Source: Drosophila persimilis (taxonomy: Eukaryota > Arthropoda > Insecta > Diptera > Drosophilidae). From it: a DNA stretch of 64,000 bases. The position numbers and the translations under genes are program-made. The stretch spans positions 20,646,001 to 20,710,000 of the forward strand of contig NW_020825288.1 of NCBI RefSeq assembly GCF_003286085.1, given 5' to 3'. The notes beneath the pieces are model-generated. The model searched no databases, was not told the DNA's origin, and was given only the letters and a program-made list of their open reading frames with translations. This document shows, piece after piece, positions 12,241-25,150 of this stretch (positions within the stretch are counted from its first letter, which is position 1; each line of letters starts with the position of its first letter).

Positions 12241-13053
12241 CATACTTTTTTGCCGAGTTGTGTTGCAAATATAAATAATGAGCGAACATTTTGTTTATTT
12301 AACTTTGTTATTCCTGCTGCTGCTTTATTGCTTTCCACGCGGGTGGCGATGGAGACGATGAAGAAGCTGCCCACGGCTGATGGTGGTCCAGAATGGCAGT
12401 AGGAGAAGCCACCAGAATACGCTACCAAATTAGTTTCCCAGAACTCTGCGTTTCCTTTGAAAGAACTGGACTATTTTTGGTCTTTGATGATTAAGACGCC
12501 CACTAAATGGAGGACTTCTATGGGTGGGACTTGAGGGACTTTGCAAAAACTTAAGTGATTACTTTTTTTTCCCAAAGATTGAAAGTTCTGCTCGTAAATT
12601 TATTAGGAACAAAAAAAAAAAGAGAAACTTCTAGTCTAAGTTTTTGGTCAAAGTGCGCAAACGCAAGTTTTGTAATTGTATTCATTCGATGAAGTCCATT
12701 CTCATGCATTATTCATGAGTGAGATTCATCTAAGAATGTGGAATCTAAGATGGAAACTCAATGGAGGGGAAGTGCTTTGGGTTCTTTGAGGAATCATTTG
12801 TATGGGATAGGATTCTGCCAGCTACAGGATCTTTAATTCAGAGTTTTTCTAAGAAAATATAAGAAAGATTTGAAGACTCTCTTAGGAGAATCTTTTCTGT
12901 TGTTCCAGGGAATCTTTTGGATGCAAATTTTGCTTGGTCTTTCAAGGAAAATCTTCCTATAGGCATAGAAAATATTGAAAATATTTTGTAGAGATTTTGT
13001 TATTAGAAAGTAGATCTTCCAAGTACTTCCTGGAGTTTTTGCTACCAAAAACA
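12241..13053. other. Unique spacer
   Basis: No coding, RNA or mobile-element signal seen. A11 near 12,610 is the only marked simple run. Confidence 0.35.
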
Positions 13054-13330
13054 AGGCCTTTAGGATATAACTTAGAGTTTTTGGTATAAAGAAGATCCCT
13101 ATTCCATGGAATATTATAGAAAAGACGTTCTAGTCTAGGTTTACCCAAAAATAATGTTAAAAGAAGCTTTTTAAGCATTCTAGTTAATATTTTTGATCCA
13201 AATTTCAAAGGAATTCCAGGGAAATTCTTCTGCTAGCTATAAAAAAAGATTTTCCAACCTTATCTTAGAGTTTTTGGTATCAAAAACCATCTATACGCCA
13301 TAATATATTATAGAAAAACTCTTCGCAGTA
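13054..13330 (+). repeat. Degenerate ~194-bp duplication
   Basis: CTTAGAGTTTTTGGTAT followed by AATATTATAGAAAA occurs near 13,070 and again near 13,264, with many differences between copies. Confidence 0.5.
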
Positions 13331-15700
13331 CGAGTTTTCCTGTAAGTAAACCATTTTCTCCTTCCAGCAATCATCTCTTTTCGGTTCCAACCCTCTCAAA
13401 CCCTTTTACCACACCTTAAAACACACACAAAACCTCTGAAGCCTGGCAATCCTTTTTCTCATATATTCAAATCCCATAAGCCCCCCCGCTCTTGACGGTA
13501 GGCGTATTCCCATGCCTTGTAAGCCAATCGCTTAATAAGCTTCCTGACTTTCAGAGACAAGGCTCACACACCTTTTGGGTGACCCAAGCAGGCCCTCGGG
13601 GGCAACGGAATCCTCTTTCTGCACAACAGAAATAAAGTTATTGAGCATTTAACGAGTTATAAATGCCCAAAGATGGGGGAGGAGCAGAGCACCTCTGCAC
13701 AAGGCTTAGTGGCAAATGCAGATGGCAAAAATGCATCCATAAGATACGCCTCGGATTTATAACTGAGTGCCAACAGAGAGCTCTGAGCTTTTGGTGGCCT
13801 CTAGCACCTAGCACCTAGCTCTGGCTCTGACTCTAGCTCTGATAATGATAATGTGCTCCGCTCCTCTTGTCAGGGCAGCAGAATGATGTGGTTTCCATAA
13901 GGCCATAAGGATAAGCTCTCTCTCTCTCCCTCTCTCTCTATCTGTGAGACCGCGGTGTCGGTGCTGTCGGTGGGTTCTGTAAGCTCAAAGTGCCGCCATT
14001 ATGATGGGGCCAATGGCAATGGGAAAACGACGACGACGACGACGACGGACTGCATTTGTAGTCACAACTCGCAGACAGAGAGTCCACTAGACTCCACTCC
14101 ACTCCGGGAGGGAGGTGGAGGCGGTGGAGGAGCAGCAGAACAACTGCAACCAAAAGCAAGAACAGCTGCAGCAGAAAAACCACGACAATGAGGTGGCACA
14201 GTGACGCAGCAGTCAATGAAAAGGGATATAGATATTTTATACCATAAAAATAGAGCCCATTTTTATTAGAAAAACTAAGAAATCAGAGCCAGAATTGGCT
14301 TAGATTTATTTAAATCAGTACATAATTTTTTTTTAATAAAAATTTTAATTTTATAAAAATTCTAATCCTCACGATTCCAATCAAAACCTTATATCAAAAC
14401 CATTTGAAACTTTGAGCAGTCCTTGGAATTGTAAAAGCATATATTTGGTATGTCTGTATGTATCTTTTTTCTATGTATCTAGGTATCTTTTAAGCTAGTG
14501 TGCCTCGAAAAAAACGTTAGGACTCATTTTGACTTAGTTTTTCCATGGCTAAAGCTTAAAATCTCCATCTCTTGTCCTGCTTTTTGTATTGGGATAAGAA
14601 CTAAGAGCAGATGAAGTCTTTTTTACTTTAAACTAATAGAAAAATGTATATTTTAGCTTTTGGCTTGAAAAGTTGGCTGAAAACTGCTCTAAAAACCTTT
14701 CCAAGATATCATTTAAATCTAACAAAATCTTCTTTATATTTCTTCATAGTTCTAGTACCACTGTGCCCGCCTGTCGAAGTTCTTTTTGGCTGCGAGTCAA
14801 GCATTTTGGATGCATAAATCAAACATTTATATGCGGCACAGCTTCGGCATTGCCTCGCCTTGCCCTTGCCCAAGCAGCTCCAGAGCCCCAATCCGGCATG
14901 CCCCAACCGCCAGACACAGTCACACATGTGGAGGAGACGCAGGACGCAGGAACGGCACGGCACGGCACTTGAATGTGATTACGCAGCGAGAGATTGCACG
15001 AGGAAGGGGACGACTCCTCGAGACAGGCAGACTCGTACACAGAGAGCCCCAGTAAAAGTACTGCTCCTCCCCTTGGAAGCCCCATCGATATCTGAGTCAT
15101 GGAGCCACGGCATCAAAGGCGTCTCCGACTGAGCAGCGCGCGGGCCTGCCCCGCTGAAAATGAAGACGATTACGATTACGATGGGGGTCTGGGAGAGGGA
15201 GGACACTCCTCTTCGAAAGAGGACGGCGGACGGCTGGACAGCGGGACGGCAGGACTGCGGGACTGCGCAATGATGGATATTATTCCTAAGGCGAAAAGTC
15301 GCTTTGCCCAGCGGTGCTTTGCGACACCAAAGCGATTTTCGCATTGATTGATTGCTTCATTGCTGCATGCAACATGATGCCAGAGTGAGACAGATAGTGA
15401 GAGACCCAAGGATTTTGGCACAAGGATATTCATTCCATTTTTTTCGCTGACTTTACAATGCGGCATAAATGTTGCTGAGAATTATTTGCCAAAATGAACT
15501 CAAGATCAGCCCCAAAGGCGAGGAAAAAGGAAGATGAATTGGGAAATAAAGCAGGAGTAGGTTTCGGTAGAACAATACTAAAGAATAGGGCACATATTTC
15601 CATTATTTCATTGAGAAATTCCATTACAAAAGATAGAATTTTGGAAAATATTCGGCTTACATTTTTGCAGCAAAGGGAGATATAAGGCTGCAACTTAGCC
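13331..15700. other. Unique spacer, GC-rich around 14.8-15.3 kb
   Basis: Contains CACCTAG repeats (about 13,803-13,820), a CT run (13,915-13,942) and a CGA run (14,028-14,048). The block 14,750-15,350 is GC-rich and open in several frames on both strands. One frame (15,099-15,347) reads acidic then glycine-rich residues without any known domain, so I do not call it a gene. Confidence 0.4.
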
Positions 15701-17199
15701 ATTTATCCATCGATTTTTATAAATGATACCTTAAACGACGCTCAATAAACGTGCATATTTTAATAAAATATTATAAAAAAGAATAAAATCCATTTCGAAT
15801 TTTTCTGAATTTTTAAAGTCAATATTTCCAAAGAAAAATGCCACAAAAAATGATACATTTTTCATTTGAAAGCCTTATATTTCCCAGATGGTAAGTTTAA
15901 GCCAACAGGTTTATGGAGCCAAATGAAAGCTGCATTTATAAGATTTTTAAAATTAAAAAGTTTTTAAAAACTAGTTGCCGCATACCTAAGTTAGAGGGAA
16001 AAAGGCAAGCTTACCTCTAAGAAAAAAAATAAACAAAAAAAAAGTTTTTTTTATAAATTTATAAAAAAATAATAATAATAAACCTAATAAAATTAAATTC
16101 TGTTGACTAGTTTAATCTAACCAGTCATTAATTCCTGTTTTCCAAAATGAACTCCAACTCCAACTCCGAAAATTCCCACTGAAACATGTTTAAAAAACAA
16201 TATTCATAAACAAAAGTTTCATTAACTTCCAAGGGCGTATCCGTAGCCGTGAAGGAGAACTAAATTATTATGGCCATTATCCCAGAGGAGGCTGAAGGGC
16301 AAGACGCAGGATTTTTCCGCAAGTGAAAATGCGACAAATAGTCGCTGCTCCACCCCTCTGGTAGACGTTTCGGTTGCGGCTAAATTGAAATCAGGGCAGA
16401 GCCTTATAATTTGGAAGGCATCCAAGAGCCGTTCCCTCTCCGAAAAAGTGGAAAATAATCTCCATCTGAATGACAGAGCGACTGTCTGTCTGTTCTTATT
16501 GGTTGACTGCAAAAAACCCCACACAAACACAGATTTCCCCCCTCCCCCCCTGCTTTAGCATTCTGTTTTTCGCTAGTTTTTTTTTCTCAATTGGCAGAAA
16601 TTTATTTTTTACTTAAAACTTTCTGTTGTAAGCCATGAGAAATGGGAAAACAAACTTTTTTGGCTTTTCAGCAGCACAAAAAATAAAAAAGAAAAAAAAT
16701 CCGCTTTTGTTGTTGTTTTTGTTGGGAGGATTGTGAGGCGGGGGAATGTATCGAATTGATTTCAGTTTGAAGGAAGTTTTTTGGGAATTTTCAAATGCAA
16801 ACGGCTAATTTATGCGAAAGTTCCGCCTTCTCAGCTTATTTGACTTTCTATTGAAGGTTTTTCCTATTTTCTTTCTTTCTTAATTTATTTACTTTCTTTT
16901 CAAAGAGCGTGAAGGAGAGAATGGAGTATAATAAATTATAGAGGAGTGGATTCCATGGCTGTGATTCATAACAGAACGGTTGTGTGTTTTGTAGTTGAAA
17001 GATCTTTGAAAGATTGTATAAAAATATAATTCGAAATTAGTTTGAAGTATGTGTCATATATAAATATGAAAATATTACAGACTTCTGCTTTTAATTGAAT
17101 TTTAATAATATTTTTAAAAATATCAAACTTTCGCTGTATTCTACATTGAATTCTACTTCGAGTTACATCGTGAGGGAGATCTACATGGCGTGCTCCCAC
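15701..17199. other. AT-rich to mixed spacer
   Basis: AT-rich to about 16,200, then unique DNA with CTTTCTTTCTT near 16,870. No gene seen. Confidence 0.4.
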
Positions 17200-17600
17200 A
17201 CTGCGTTTAATCATTCTCCATCTCGCTCTCACCAACAGTCACACACTTTCGCTTTCGTTTTAAGTTAGAGAGGAAGAACAAGAGAAGCGGATAGAATCGA
17301 TCTGATCTCTTCTTTTGCATTGTGAGAGAAGTTTCGCTTTCAGTTTGCAATAGGAGAGCGATAAGAATAAGAATGCAGAAGCGAATGTCAAATGCGAGAG
17401 CAATTTGTAGGGAGAAGCAGAAAGAGAGCATGGAATGAGCGCGCCACCATAAAGCCACTGTAACTCATTAACTCCCCCTCACACTCTCACACCACACATC
17501 GACAGATGACCGCAGCCACACACTCATTTCATCTCTGTCTCTCTCGTTGCAGTCGGAGAGGGAGATGAAATGTCAAATTATCGGAGAGCATGCCGCCGTC
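17200..17600. promoter_or_regulatory. GAGA-rich island, candidate promoter
   Basis: I count about eleven GAGAG or CTCTC pentamers in some 380 bases, on both strands, which is typical of GAGA-factor-bound fly promoters and Polycomb response elements. A weak initiator-like GCAGTC sits at 17,549-17,554, but the +28 region does not match a DPE and there is no TATA box, so no start site can be fixed. The island lies directly 5' of the tandem-repeat exon candidate, which is its natural target. Confidence 0.4.
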
Positions 17601-19130
17601 AATCACAGCTCCGCGTTTCAATTTGTGAAAAATATTTAAATTATGCAAATCAAATGGAAAAAGTGTCGTATATTTGTGCAGTGAAGTGTGATGTTGTGGT
17701 GCAGTGATAAAATGCAGCAAAATGCAGTGAAAATGGGCAAGAAATAGTGCTTTAGTGTGGGAGGCGGCAAAAGGGCATACAAAAGCACAGCGGCGTGGGA
17801 GAAAAGCGGCAATAAATGAAAAGTGTGAAAGTGAAGTGCAAAAAGTTAATAGAAGTGTCTTATGTATTTGATACATATATAAACATATTATTTTATGCAG
17901 TAATTATCTTTTTTTCATGTGCAAAAATCAGCAGAGCAGCCATCGCTTCCAGCCGGCACCGAGGTGTCTCACTTTTTTTTTTCGTTTGGTCGCGTGATCC
18001 AGCATTGTGTGTGCTTGTGTGCGTGTGTCGGTGCGTAAAAAGCTAGAAAATTATGAGAATCAAATTGAAAGAAGTGCCGAAAAAGGCAAAGAAAAGTGCT
18101 TTATTTAAACAAAAATGTGCATGATCAAATGCGTTGGCGCTCCACGAGGCAAAAGAGCATAAAAAGGCAGAGCGGAGGAAGAAACGCGGTAATAAATGAA
18201 AGGTGTGAAAATGAAGTGCAAAAAGTTAATAGAAGTGTCTTATGTATTTGATACATATATAAACATATTATTTTATGCAGTAATTATCTTTTTTTCATGT
18301 GCAAAAATCAGCGGAGTAGCCATCGCGTCCAGCGGGCACCGAGGTGTCTCACTTTTTTTTTTCGTTTGGTCACGTGATCCAGCATTGTGTGTGCTTGTGT
18401 GCGTGTGTCGGTGCGTAAAAAGCTAGAAAATTATGAGAATCAAATTGAAAGAAGTGCCGAAAAAGGCAAAGAAAAAGTGCTTTATTTAAAAAAAAAATGT
18501 GCATAATCAAATGCGGTGGCGGTCCACGAGGCAAAAGAGCATAAAAAGGCAGAGCGGAGGAAGAAACGCGGCAATAAATGAAAAGTGTGAAAATGAAGTG
18601 CAAAAAGTGAATAGAAGTGTTTTATGTATTTAATACATACATACATATATAAACATATTATTTTATGCAGTAATTCTCTTTTTTTCATGTGCAAATATAA
18701 GCGGTGCTCCGCTTCCATCGATTCCAGCGGGCCATGAGGTGTCTCACTTTTTTTTTTCGTTGTGTATGCGTGTGTATGTGCGTGTGCCGGTGCATGAAAA
18801 GAGAGAATATGATGACAACCAAATGGAAAGACGTGCCGAAGCATTATGTGTGTGAGTGCGTGTGCCGGTGCGTAAGAAGCGAAAATGTATTGAGAATCAA
18901 ATGGAAAAATTGCAGCGCTGTGAAGTGTCGTGTTTTAGCGATTAAATATTGAAAATGGCCAAACGTAGTGTTTTATTTAAAGAAAAAATGCGTCGGGAGG
19001 AGCTCCGCGAAAAATGGACAACGAATACACAACGAATTACAACACACAATAAAAGAATGGAGGAAAAGACGAGTAAAAAAATGAAGAGAGCGAGTGGCGC
19101 CAAGATCTTTGGCGAATTATTGTATAAAGG
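17560..19130 (+). other. Possible transcribed first exon made largely of 380-bp tandem repeats
   Basis: The segment runs from a GAGA-rich island to a splice-donor-like GTGAGTGC at 19,131. Its plus strand is rich in GTGAAAA and AAAGTGC words, a composition familiar from fly 5' leaders. It carries many ATGs and short frames, unlike the ATG-free leader at 52 kb. The last frame (from ATG 18,955 in a good AAAATGG context) encodes about 58 very basic residues and is still open at the donor, so coding across a splice is possible. However, its start is itself a degenerate copy of the repeat. Exon status is inferred only. Confidence 0.3.
17816..18950 (+). repeat. Tandem array, about three units of ~380 bp
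   Basis: Unit 1 is 17,816-18,195 and unit 2 is 18,196-18,577. Unit 3 starts at 18,578 and is more diverged, fading out by about 18,950. A partial, older copy precedes the array from about 17,640. Over the 231-nt frame starting at each unit, units 1 and 2 differ at 7 positions, 5 of which change an amino acid, and unit 3 has an early stop. The frames therefore look neutral rather than protein-coding. Each unit contains a T-rich run, a GTGTGT segment and a TTTATTTAAA block. Confidence 0.8.
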
Positions 19131-19931
19131 GTGAGTGCAATTTTCTCCTTTTTTTAAACGCATCTATGAATATTTTATTCTTAAACTGCTTGTTTTCCTT
19201 CCAAAAAATAAAAAACCACAACAAATAATCCCCATTGAAACTTACTGTTGTGAAATTTTTATTTTATTATAACATGCTTTTCCATAATCCTTGTAAAAAT
19301 GTTCCATTAAGCTGAAATAAGTATAATTTATAGATTTGTTACAATTTATCGTTTTCCGAATCAAATTATTTGCCAAAAACTTGAGTCAACAACCAAAAAC
19401 GATGCCACAAACGGGTGAGCCAGAGGCAGAGGGGGGGCATGGCTACCAACTGCAGAAAAATACAGACAATATTTTAATAGTTTAAAGCAAAACAATAAAT
19501 AAACTAAAATCAATTGGAGGGACGAGACACAGATCTGGGGGGATATTGCTGACAAAACAAAAGGCAAACCAGAAACCCCCAAAAAATATCGCAAATAATA
19601 CGACGAAACAAAAACAATACACGAAATGCTGCTCGTTCGAGTGCTGTTGGCTGTTGGTAGTTGTTGCCATAAAATCGTTTGTTTCCGGCTACTGGAATTT
19701 ATTCTCATTCGAAGCAACAACAACAAAAACAAACACAGAAGTACCGCAAAACTCGGAACATCCCACAACAAAAGCAAAAACAACTGGGTACAGAGAATAG
19801 GGTACTAGAAAAGCGACTGGGGGATACCCTTTAGGAAGAGAGAATGAATTTTATGTAGGAATGTTAATTATAATAGCTTTTATTGATTTGAGTATGTTTT
19901 ATAATGAATATTGGATAATTTTTTTTAGCAA
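19131..19931. other. Downstream spacer, AAC-rich near 19.7 kb
   Basis: It starts with the donor-like GTGAGT and continues with AT-rich unique DNA. CAA/AAC runs lie around 19,700-19,780. No coding sequence is recognised. Confidence 0.4.
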
Positions 19932-20080
19932 TTGATGAGCCCGACGGCTGACAACTTAGTAGTGAGCGTCCTCTTTCGGGCGCTTGACGGCTCTCTTTTA
20001 CGACCGCTCTCGCGCTCTACCGATCTGCTCTCTGCTCTCTCGCTCGCTATCGGGATAGGAGACGCGAGTGTACCAACAGC
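19932..20080. promoter_or_regulatory. Second GAGA-rich island
   Basis: CTCTC occurs at least four times in about 110 bases, with CGCTC and CGGGAT words, in an otherwise AT-rich setting. Small islands of this kind are typical of GAGA-factor targets. No start site or splice signal is clear. Confidence 0.25.
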
Positions 20081-21060
20081 ATGGCTTTCTTACATGTATA
20101 TGTGTATGTATATGTAAAACGTTCTAAGGGAAACCCTAAAGCCTCTCAAATTATTATCGTTCTCTATTTGTTCCCCTGTTTTGTCATACGTCTCTTGAAA
20201 ATCATCATACCCTTCGTGTTTTGCCGAAAACCGAAAACTGCAAATCGGCAAAAGCAAAGTGCAAACATTGTTGTTGTGGTGGCTGCTGCCGCTGCCGCTG
20301 CCGCTGCTGCTATTTGCTAAAGTCATTGCGGTGTTTGTGCCCCCCGCAACCCCCCCCTAGGCAAAAGGAAGGAGGCCCAAGCACAATGCCAGTGGAGAAG
20401 GGAACTACAACAACTACAAATTTAGTAATAATATTCACATTTATGGATTTGTAAGTGGTTCCGCATGACTAACCCTGCATCCTGGTTCTCTCTCTCTCTC
20501 TGCAGAGCCCCTCCCCTCTTTTCAATAGAGCATCTCCTGCTCTCTCCTCTCAATAGATTGTGTGTTTGGAGCCACATTAAGGTGGTTTTCAATAAGGTTC
20601 ACTCTAATTTGCGGTACCACACTTTTGAATTGCTTTACAGAGAGAGAGAGAGAGAGAGGGGGGGTGGCAAGTCCTTTGGGCCTTTTGCAAATTCATAAGT
20701 CACTCACAGCTCAGTGAATGGTTTCATTGGCTGGCAATGGGAATTGAACTAACAAACTTGGCCTAAATGAATGTGTAATTGCATTGAGGTCAATGGGGAT
20801 ACAATTTGGAGAAAGGATTCAGCAAGGAGAGGTTTCTGTGCAGGCTAAAAACTTCTTTTGGGTAGAGCCTCTGAAAAAACATAGAAAACCATCAAAAATA
20901 AAAACTTGAACTCGCTTTTGAAATATGTATTTCGAAAAGTTTCCAGCATAATGAAGCCATTTTCCATTTCCTGGGAAATATTGTCAGACAGACAGCCATC
21001 GGTTTAAGAATTTATGTGGCGAAATAATTAATTCTGTCAGCAAGAAATTCGCTCGCTGCA

Positions 21061-21099
<39 letters not shown>

Positions 21100-21700
21100 G
21101 AGACCCAGAAATTGACAGAATGAATAAATGAATAAATAAAGCGAGAGGGGAAAAGAGTGCAGGAGGGAATGGCTTGGGAATCGAATCGCTTTTCGATTAT
21201 GTTAATTTTTAAGATGAGGAACAGCAGCAGCAGGAGGAGGGAGAGGGAGAGGGAGAGGAGGAGCCATGGGGGATGTGGTGGATTCTGTGTGTGTGGCACA
21301 CACATGCCGGCAATATGTCCAATGGCGCGTTGGGAATAAATCCAAATCATGCGATCCAATGATCACATTGTGCCCGCAACTTGAGTTATGGCCGCACTCA
21401 CACAGATACAAGTACGAATACCAATACGAGTGTTTGTATTTGTATTTGTATTTGTATTTGTACTCCCAATCAAATGGACAAACAAACAAACAAATGGAGC
21501 AAACAAATGAATAAACAACTTCGATTGTATTGCCGCCTGCGATGATGGCAAATAAATTGCAGATGTGAAACACACACGACAAATACTACTAAAATACTAA
21601 TACTACAAGAACTAACAACAAAAGCAAATATCGAAAACAGATTTCAAGATTCCAAATTCAAGATTGTTTGCGATTTAAGCAGGTTCTTTAAGGTATCTTT
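20081..21700. other. Simple-repeat-rich spacer
   Basis: Holds GCCGCT triplets (20,279-20,311), a GA run (20,639-20,665), a CA run of about 17 units (21,062-21,096), a GGGAGA block (about 21,236-21,262), TTTGTA hexamers (21,430-21,462) and an AAAC run (21,478-21,493). A GTAAGT at 20,451 is not backed by an exon. Confidence 0.5.
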
Positions 21701-22260
21701 AAAATATGTACTTTTTTGGTAGATAAGGGAATTTATTGCTGGGAAATTATTGGAATTAAAACTACTTTATGGTGCCCCTTATTGTGGGTTATTTTTTAAA
21801 TTTTCTTAAAAAATAAATCTCTGAAAGGGAATTTATAATTTTTGAAATTAAAGCTTATTTTTAGTAACTCTTTTTTTTGTTGGTTATTTATTCAATTCGC
21901 TTAAAAAAGGATTGCTTTACTTTAATCTTAAAATAAAAATCTATAACAGGGAATTTATTGCACTGAATTTATGGAAATAAAAAATGTTGTTCCCCTATTT
22001 TTGTTGGATATTTCTAAAATTAAAAAAAATATCTAGTGTTGAAAACAATTTTATGAATTTAAATTTTAAACAAATTAGCAGAAACAAATATTTTGTTATG
22101 TAAAATAATAATATTTATAGTATTATATGATATTCATAAAATATATTTCTTAAAAAAATAGTTTTCCTTAAAATTGTTTAACCAATTCGCCTTAAAAATA
22201 CAAATACATAATTAACACAATTTTTATAAAATATTAAATATAAAAATTGCTCTTGAAATA
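21701..22260 (+). repeat. Degenerate AT-rich repeats
   Basis: AGGGAATTTAT recurs near 21,728, 21,828 and 21,949 with similar flanks, a loose period of roughly 100-120 bases. AT-rich DNA without repeats follows. Confidence 0.45.
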
Positions 22261-23298
22261 TTTAAAAAAGATTCCGCCACAAAAATCGGATTTTTCTTTG
22301 ATTTTGTTAATATTTCCTTCCTTCTTCTTTTCTTTGTTTTTTCTTTACCCGTTCCTTAGTTGCTCTTTCTACTCTCTTCAGCTTTATCTGTCCTTTCCAC
22401 CCATTCCGCTCTCTCTCTCTCTCTCTACTTCTCTCTGATGCTGTCTCCGCCTGTCTGGCTGGCTCTCTGTCCATGCATGTCTGTGCATGTCCAATCTTGC
22501 AAAGCCCCAAACCACCGGTAAATGCCTCTCCCTCTCTCGCTCTGGCTCCCACAAAATATGGGATGTCAAGCATTGCTCAGGCGACAGAAGATTATAATAT
22601 TTTTTGTTCTGTTTTTCCTCCTCTTTGCTCTCCTTATTTCTGTCTCCAATTTGAATTACGTTGTTGTACTCGTCCCCGTACTCTTCCCCCGTCCCCGCAC
22701 TCGTCTTTCGTATGTGGATCGTTTGTCCGTCTGGCGCATGGGTGCGTCTTGTAATTTTTGAATGCTATTTGTTTTATTATGCCGCAGATTTTTCTTTTCT
22801 TTTCTTCCAAGTGAAATACGTTTTAATTTATGACCTCCTCACATCGTTGTCGTCCGCCCTCCCCCCGTCCATTATGTGGCAGTGTGTGTGTGTTCCTGCA
22901 ACGAAACATGCACTTGGCAGACATCAGACAGGATATGTACTAAAGTGTACCCAAAATGGGGATTTACTTGAAGAGAGCGCCAAAAAGATTTCTTTCCTTC
23001 TTTTTTATTTTTTGGTAAGGGAAAAACTTGAATATTTTAAGGGAACTTTTATAAAATTTTAGTTTAAAATTTGCACATCGAATATTTGAGGTGAAATTTT
23101 GGTTTAAAGTTTTTGCAGGGTTTATTTTTCTAAAAATTTGTTTTTAAAATTAAGAAAATAGTTTTAAAATTGTGGATTTTTAATTATTAAAGGCCTAGAA
23201 AATTCCCACAGCTACGGGTGTCTGTTTTGAAATAATAAAATGTCTTGGATAAATTCTAAAATAATATAATAATATATTATATAGTTATATAGTAGTCG
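22261..23298. other. Pyrimidine-rich unique spacer
   Basis: CT run at 22,408-22,426 and TCCCCGTAC words near 22,670-22,700. Turns AT-rich from 23,000. No gene seen. Confidence 0.4.
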
Positions 23299-23352
23299 CA
23301 TGATTCGTGCGCCAACCCCCGGCTCACTCGCTTCGCTCATTCTCGCCTATTT
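23299..23352 (+). repeat. Dispersed CCCCCGGCTCACTCGC motif, copy 2
   Basis: It shares 23 identical bases with the copy at 6.3 kb, in the same orientation, and looser similarity on both sides. The flanks are strongly AT-rich. The family is unknown to me. Confidence 0.6.
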
Positions 23353-25150
23353 GAGTCAAATATCGAGTCTAGAATAACCCAAAATTTTTTCTTTTGAATA
23401 CAAAAAGTAGTAAATTAATTATTTTGCTAAATTCTTTATAAAAATAAATTCGATGAAAATTCTTTAGAAATCAAACCAAAAATACACCTAGAAAAAATTT
23501 CTTCCTCAATCTAAATGAACGAAAAAATCTTTGAAAGCGTGTTAAGCCATTAAATTCATAAAAATCCCAACCAAAGCGAATTAAATCATTAAGTTTGAGT
23601 TCTCTTCCCCCAGCAGGACGGACTCCAGGCGCTAATTAATGTTTCCCAATTGGGGAGAATGAAGGGAAAAGTGTGAGTCATTGACCAAAAATATAGCGCC
23701 ACTTGAGTTTCCGAATCAAGTGGCAGCATCTCGAAGAAGGGTCCTGCCTCCTGTGTGTCCTGTGCGTCCGAATCTGAATTGCTTTTGCACATAAATTGCA
23801 AACGAAATCGAAAGGAAACCCGTGAACAATCGTAAACAACATTTGCAGTTTTTCTCTTTCTCTCTTTCTCTTTGGGTTTTTCCCTCTTGGATTTCTTTCG
23901 GATTTCTGTTTTCCGTTGGGTTTCGGCCAAGGCAATTTGTAATTTTCCTTCGTATTTCATTCGCATACACTTCATTAACATCCTTCCAGCAGCAGTCGCA
24001 GGGATCCTTAAGGAAATCCTTCGTTTTGGTTTTCGCTTGAATGGAGGCTGACAGGACGAGGGTGGGGTTGCATCATTAGAGTCCCTTTTGGCAGAGACCC
24101 CAGCCACTGCTCTCTAATTTCTTCAAGCATCTCCCCGCTGCCATGTGTGGGGGTTGGGCTGAGGGGTGAGGCTCTGAGGCTGGCCATCAGCGACAAACGA
24201 CACAAAAAGTCCTTGGCCAATGACAGCAGCCAGCAGCCAGCAGTGGCGGCGGAGCCCAAGGAGCCCTGTGCTTTTTCCCGGCTGAGGCTGAGACAGGAAA
24301 ATGTTTTTTCACGATAAAAATGATGGATGACATCATAAATAACACTGGAGTGCGCCCAAAACAGAGGGTTTTCCCTCTACCAGTGGTTGTTTATTTCGAT
24401 ATAAATGAAATTCCTCTTTTTCTATTTTTTTTTTCGGGAAAAAAAGAAAACTTTTGGAAAAATTACTAATGCAAATGGCGAACTTTTGATACCCTCTATT
24501 GCCAGAGGAGGAGGAGGAGTTTTCCAGAGATCAATGAAAGATGAATAACCCTCTTTATTGGGGGTTGCTACTCCTCCCCCTTGCTCCTGCTCCTGCCTTG
24601 GGGGTTGCCTCCTTGTAATCACATTTCACGTTCAGTCGATGTCTCGATGTTTCCTGTAATAAATATCGCAAAAATTATTATTAATGTTCGACGAACAACA
24701 ACAACAACAACAAAGGGAAAATGTATACATATATAATATATACATTTTTGTTGTGCAGAAACAGTGGAATGAATAGGAAAAATGGTGGATAAATTTGGAG
24801 GATGAAAGTTTTTTAGTTTAAAAAAGATGGAATTGTATTTTTAAGAATTTTAATTTGAAAGAAGGAATTCCCTGAAATATAAATAAACGGAATAAAAGAT
24901 GAGTACTCCAAAAGTTTCCTGGATATTTTATCTATATTACCCCTTTAAAAGATATTTATGATGATATTTGAACTTCTAAATATAAAATTTTCCAAAATTA
25001 TTCAAATGTTTCAAAAGATTTTAGTGTTCTTTTTGAGATTTAGACGGATATAACTCTTTGAAATATCAATCTTGGTCTCTTAAAACCGCCAAATATATAG
25101 ATTCCTAGCCATAATAGAATCCCCTTAATTTTCGATACCCAAACTCAAAC
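23353..25150. other. Unique spacer
   Basis: Open minus-strand frames around 23,589-24,107 have no recognisable domain. A CAA run lies at 24,694-24,713 and an imperfect ATGTATA/TATACAT hairpin at about 24,718-24,748. Confidence 0.4.

Noticed and set aside
17549..17583. Initiator GCAGTC as a DPE promoter
   Set aside because: The +28 to +33 bases do not fit the DPE and no TATA box is present, so no start site is assigned.
17816..18426. Two tandem 76-codon frames as a duplicated small gene
   Set aside because: Five of seven differences change the protein and the third repeat copy has an early stop, so there is no sign of protein selection.
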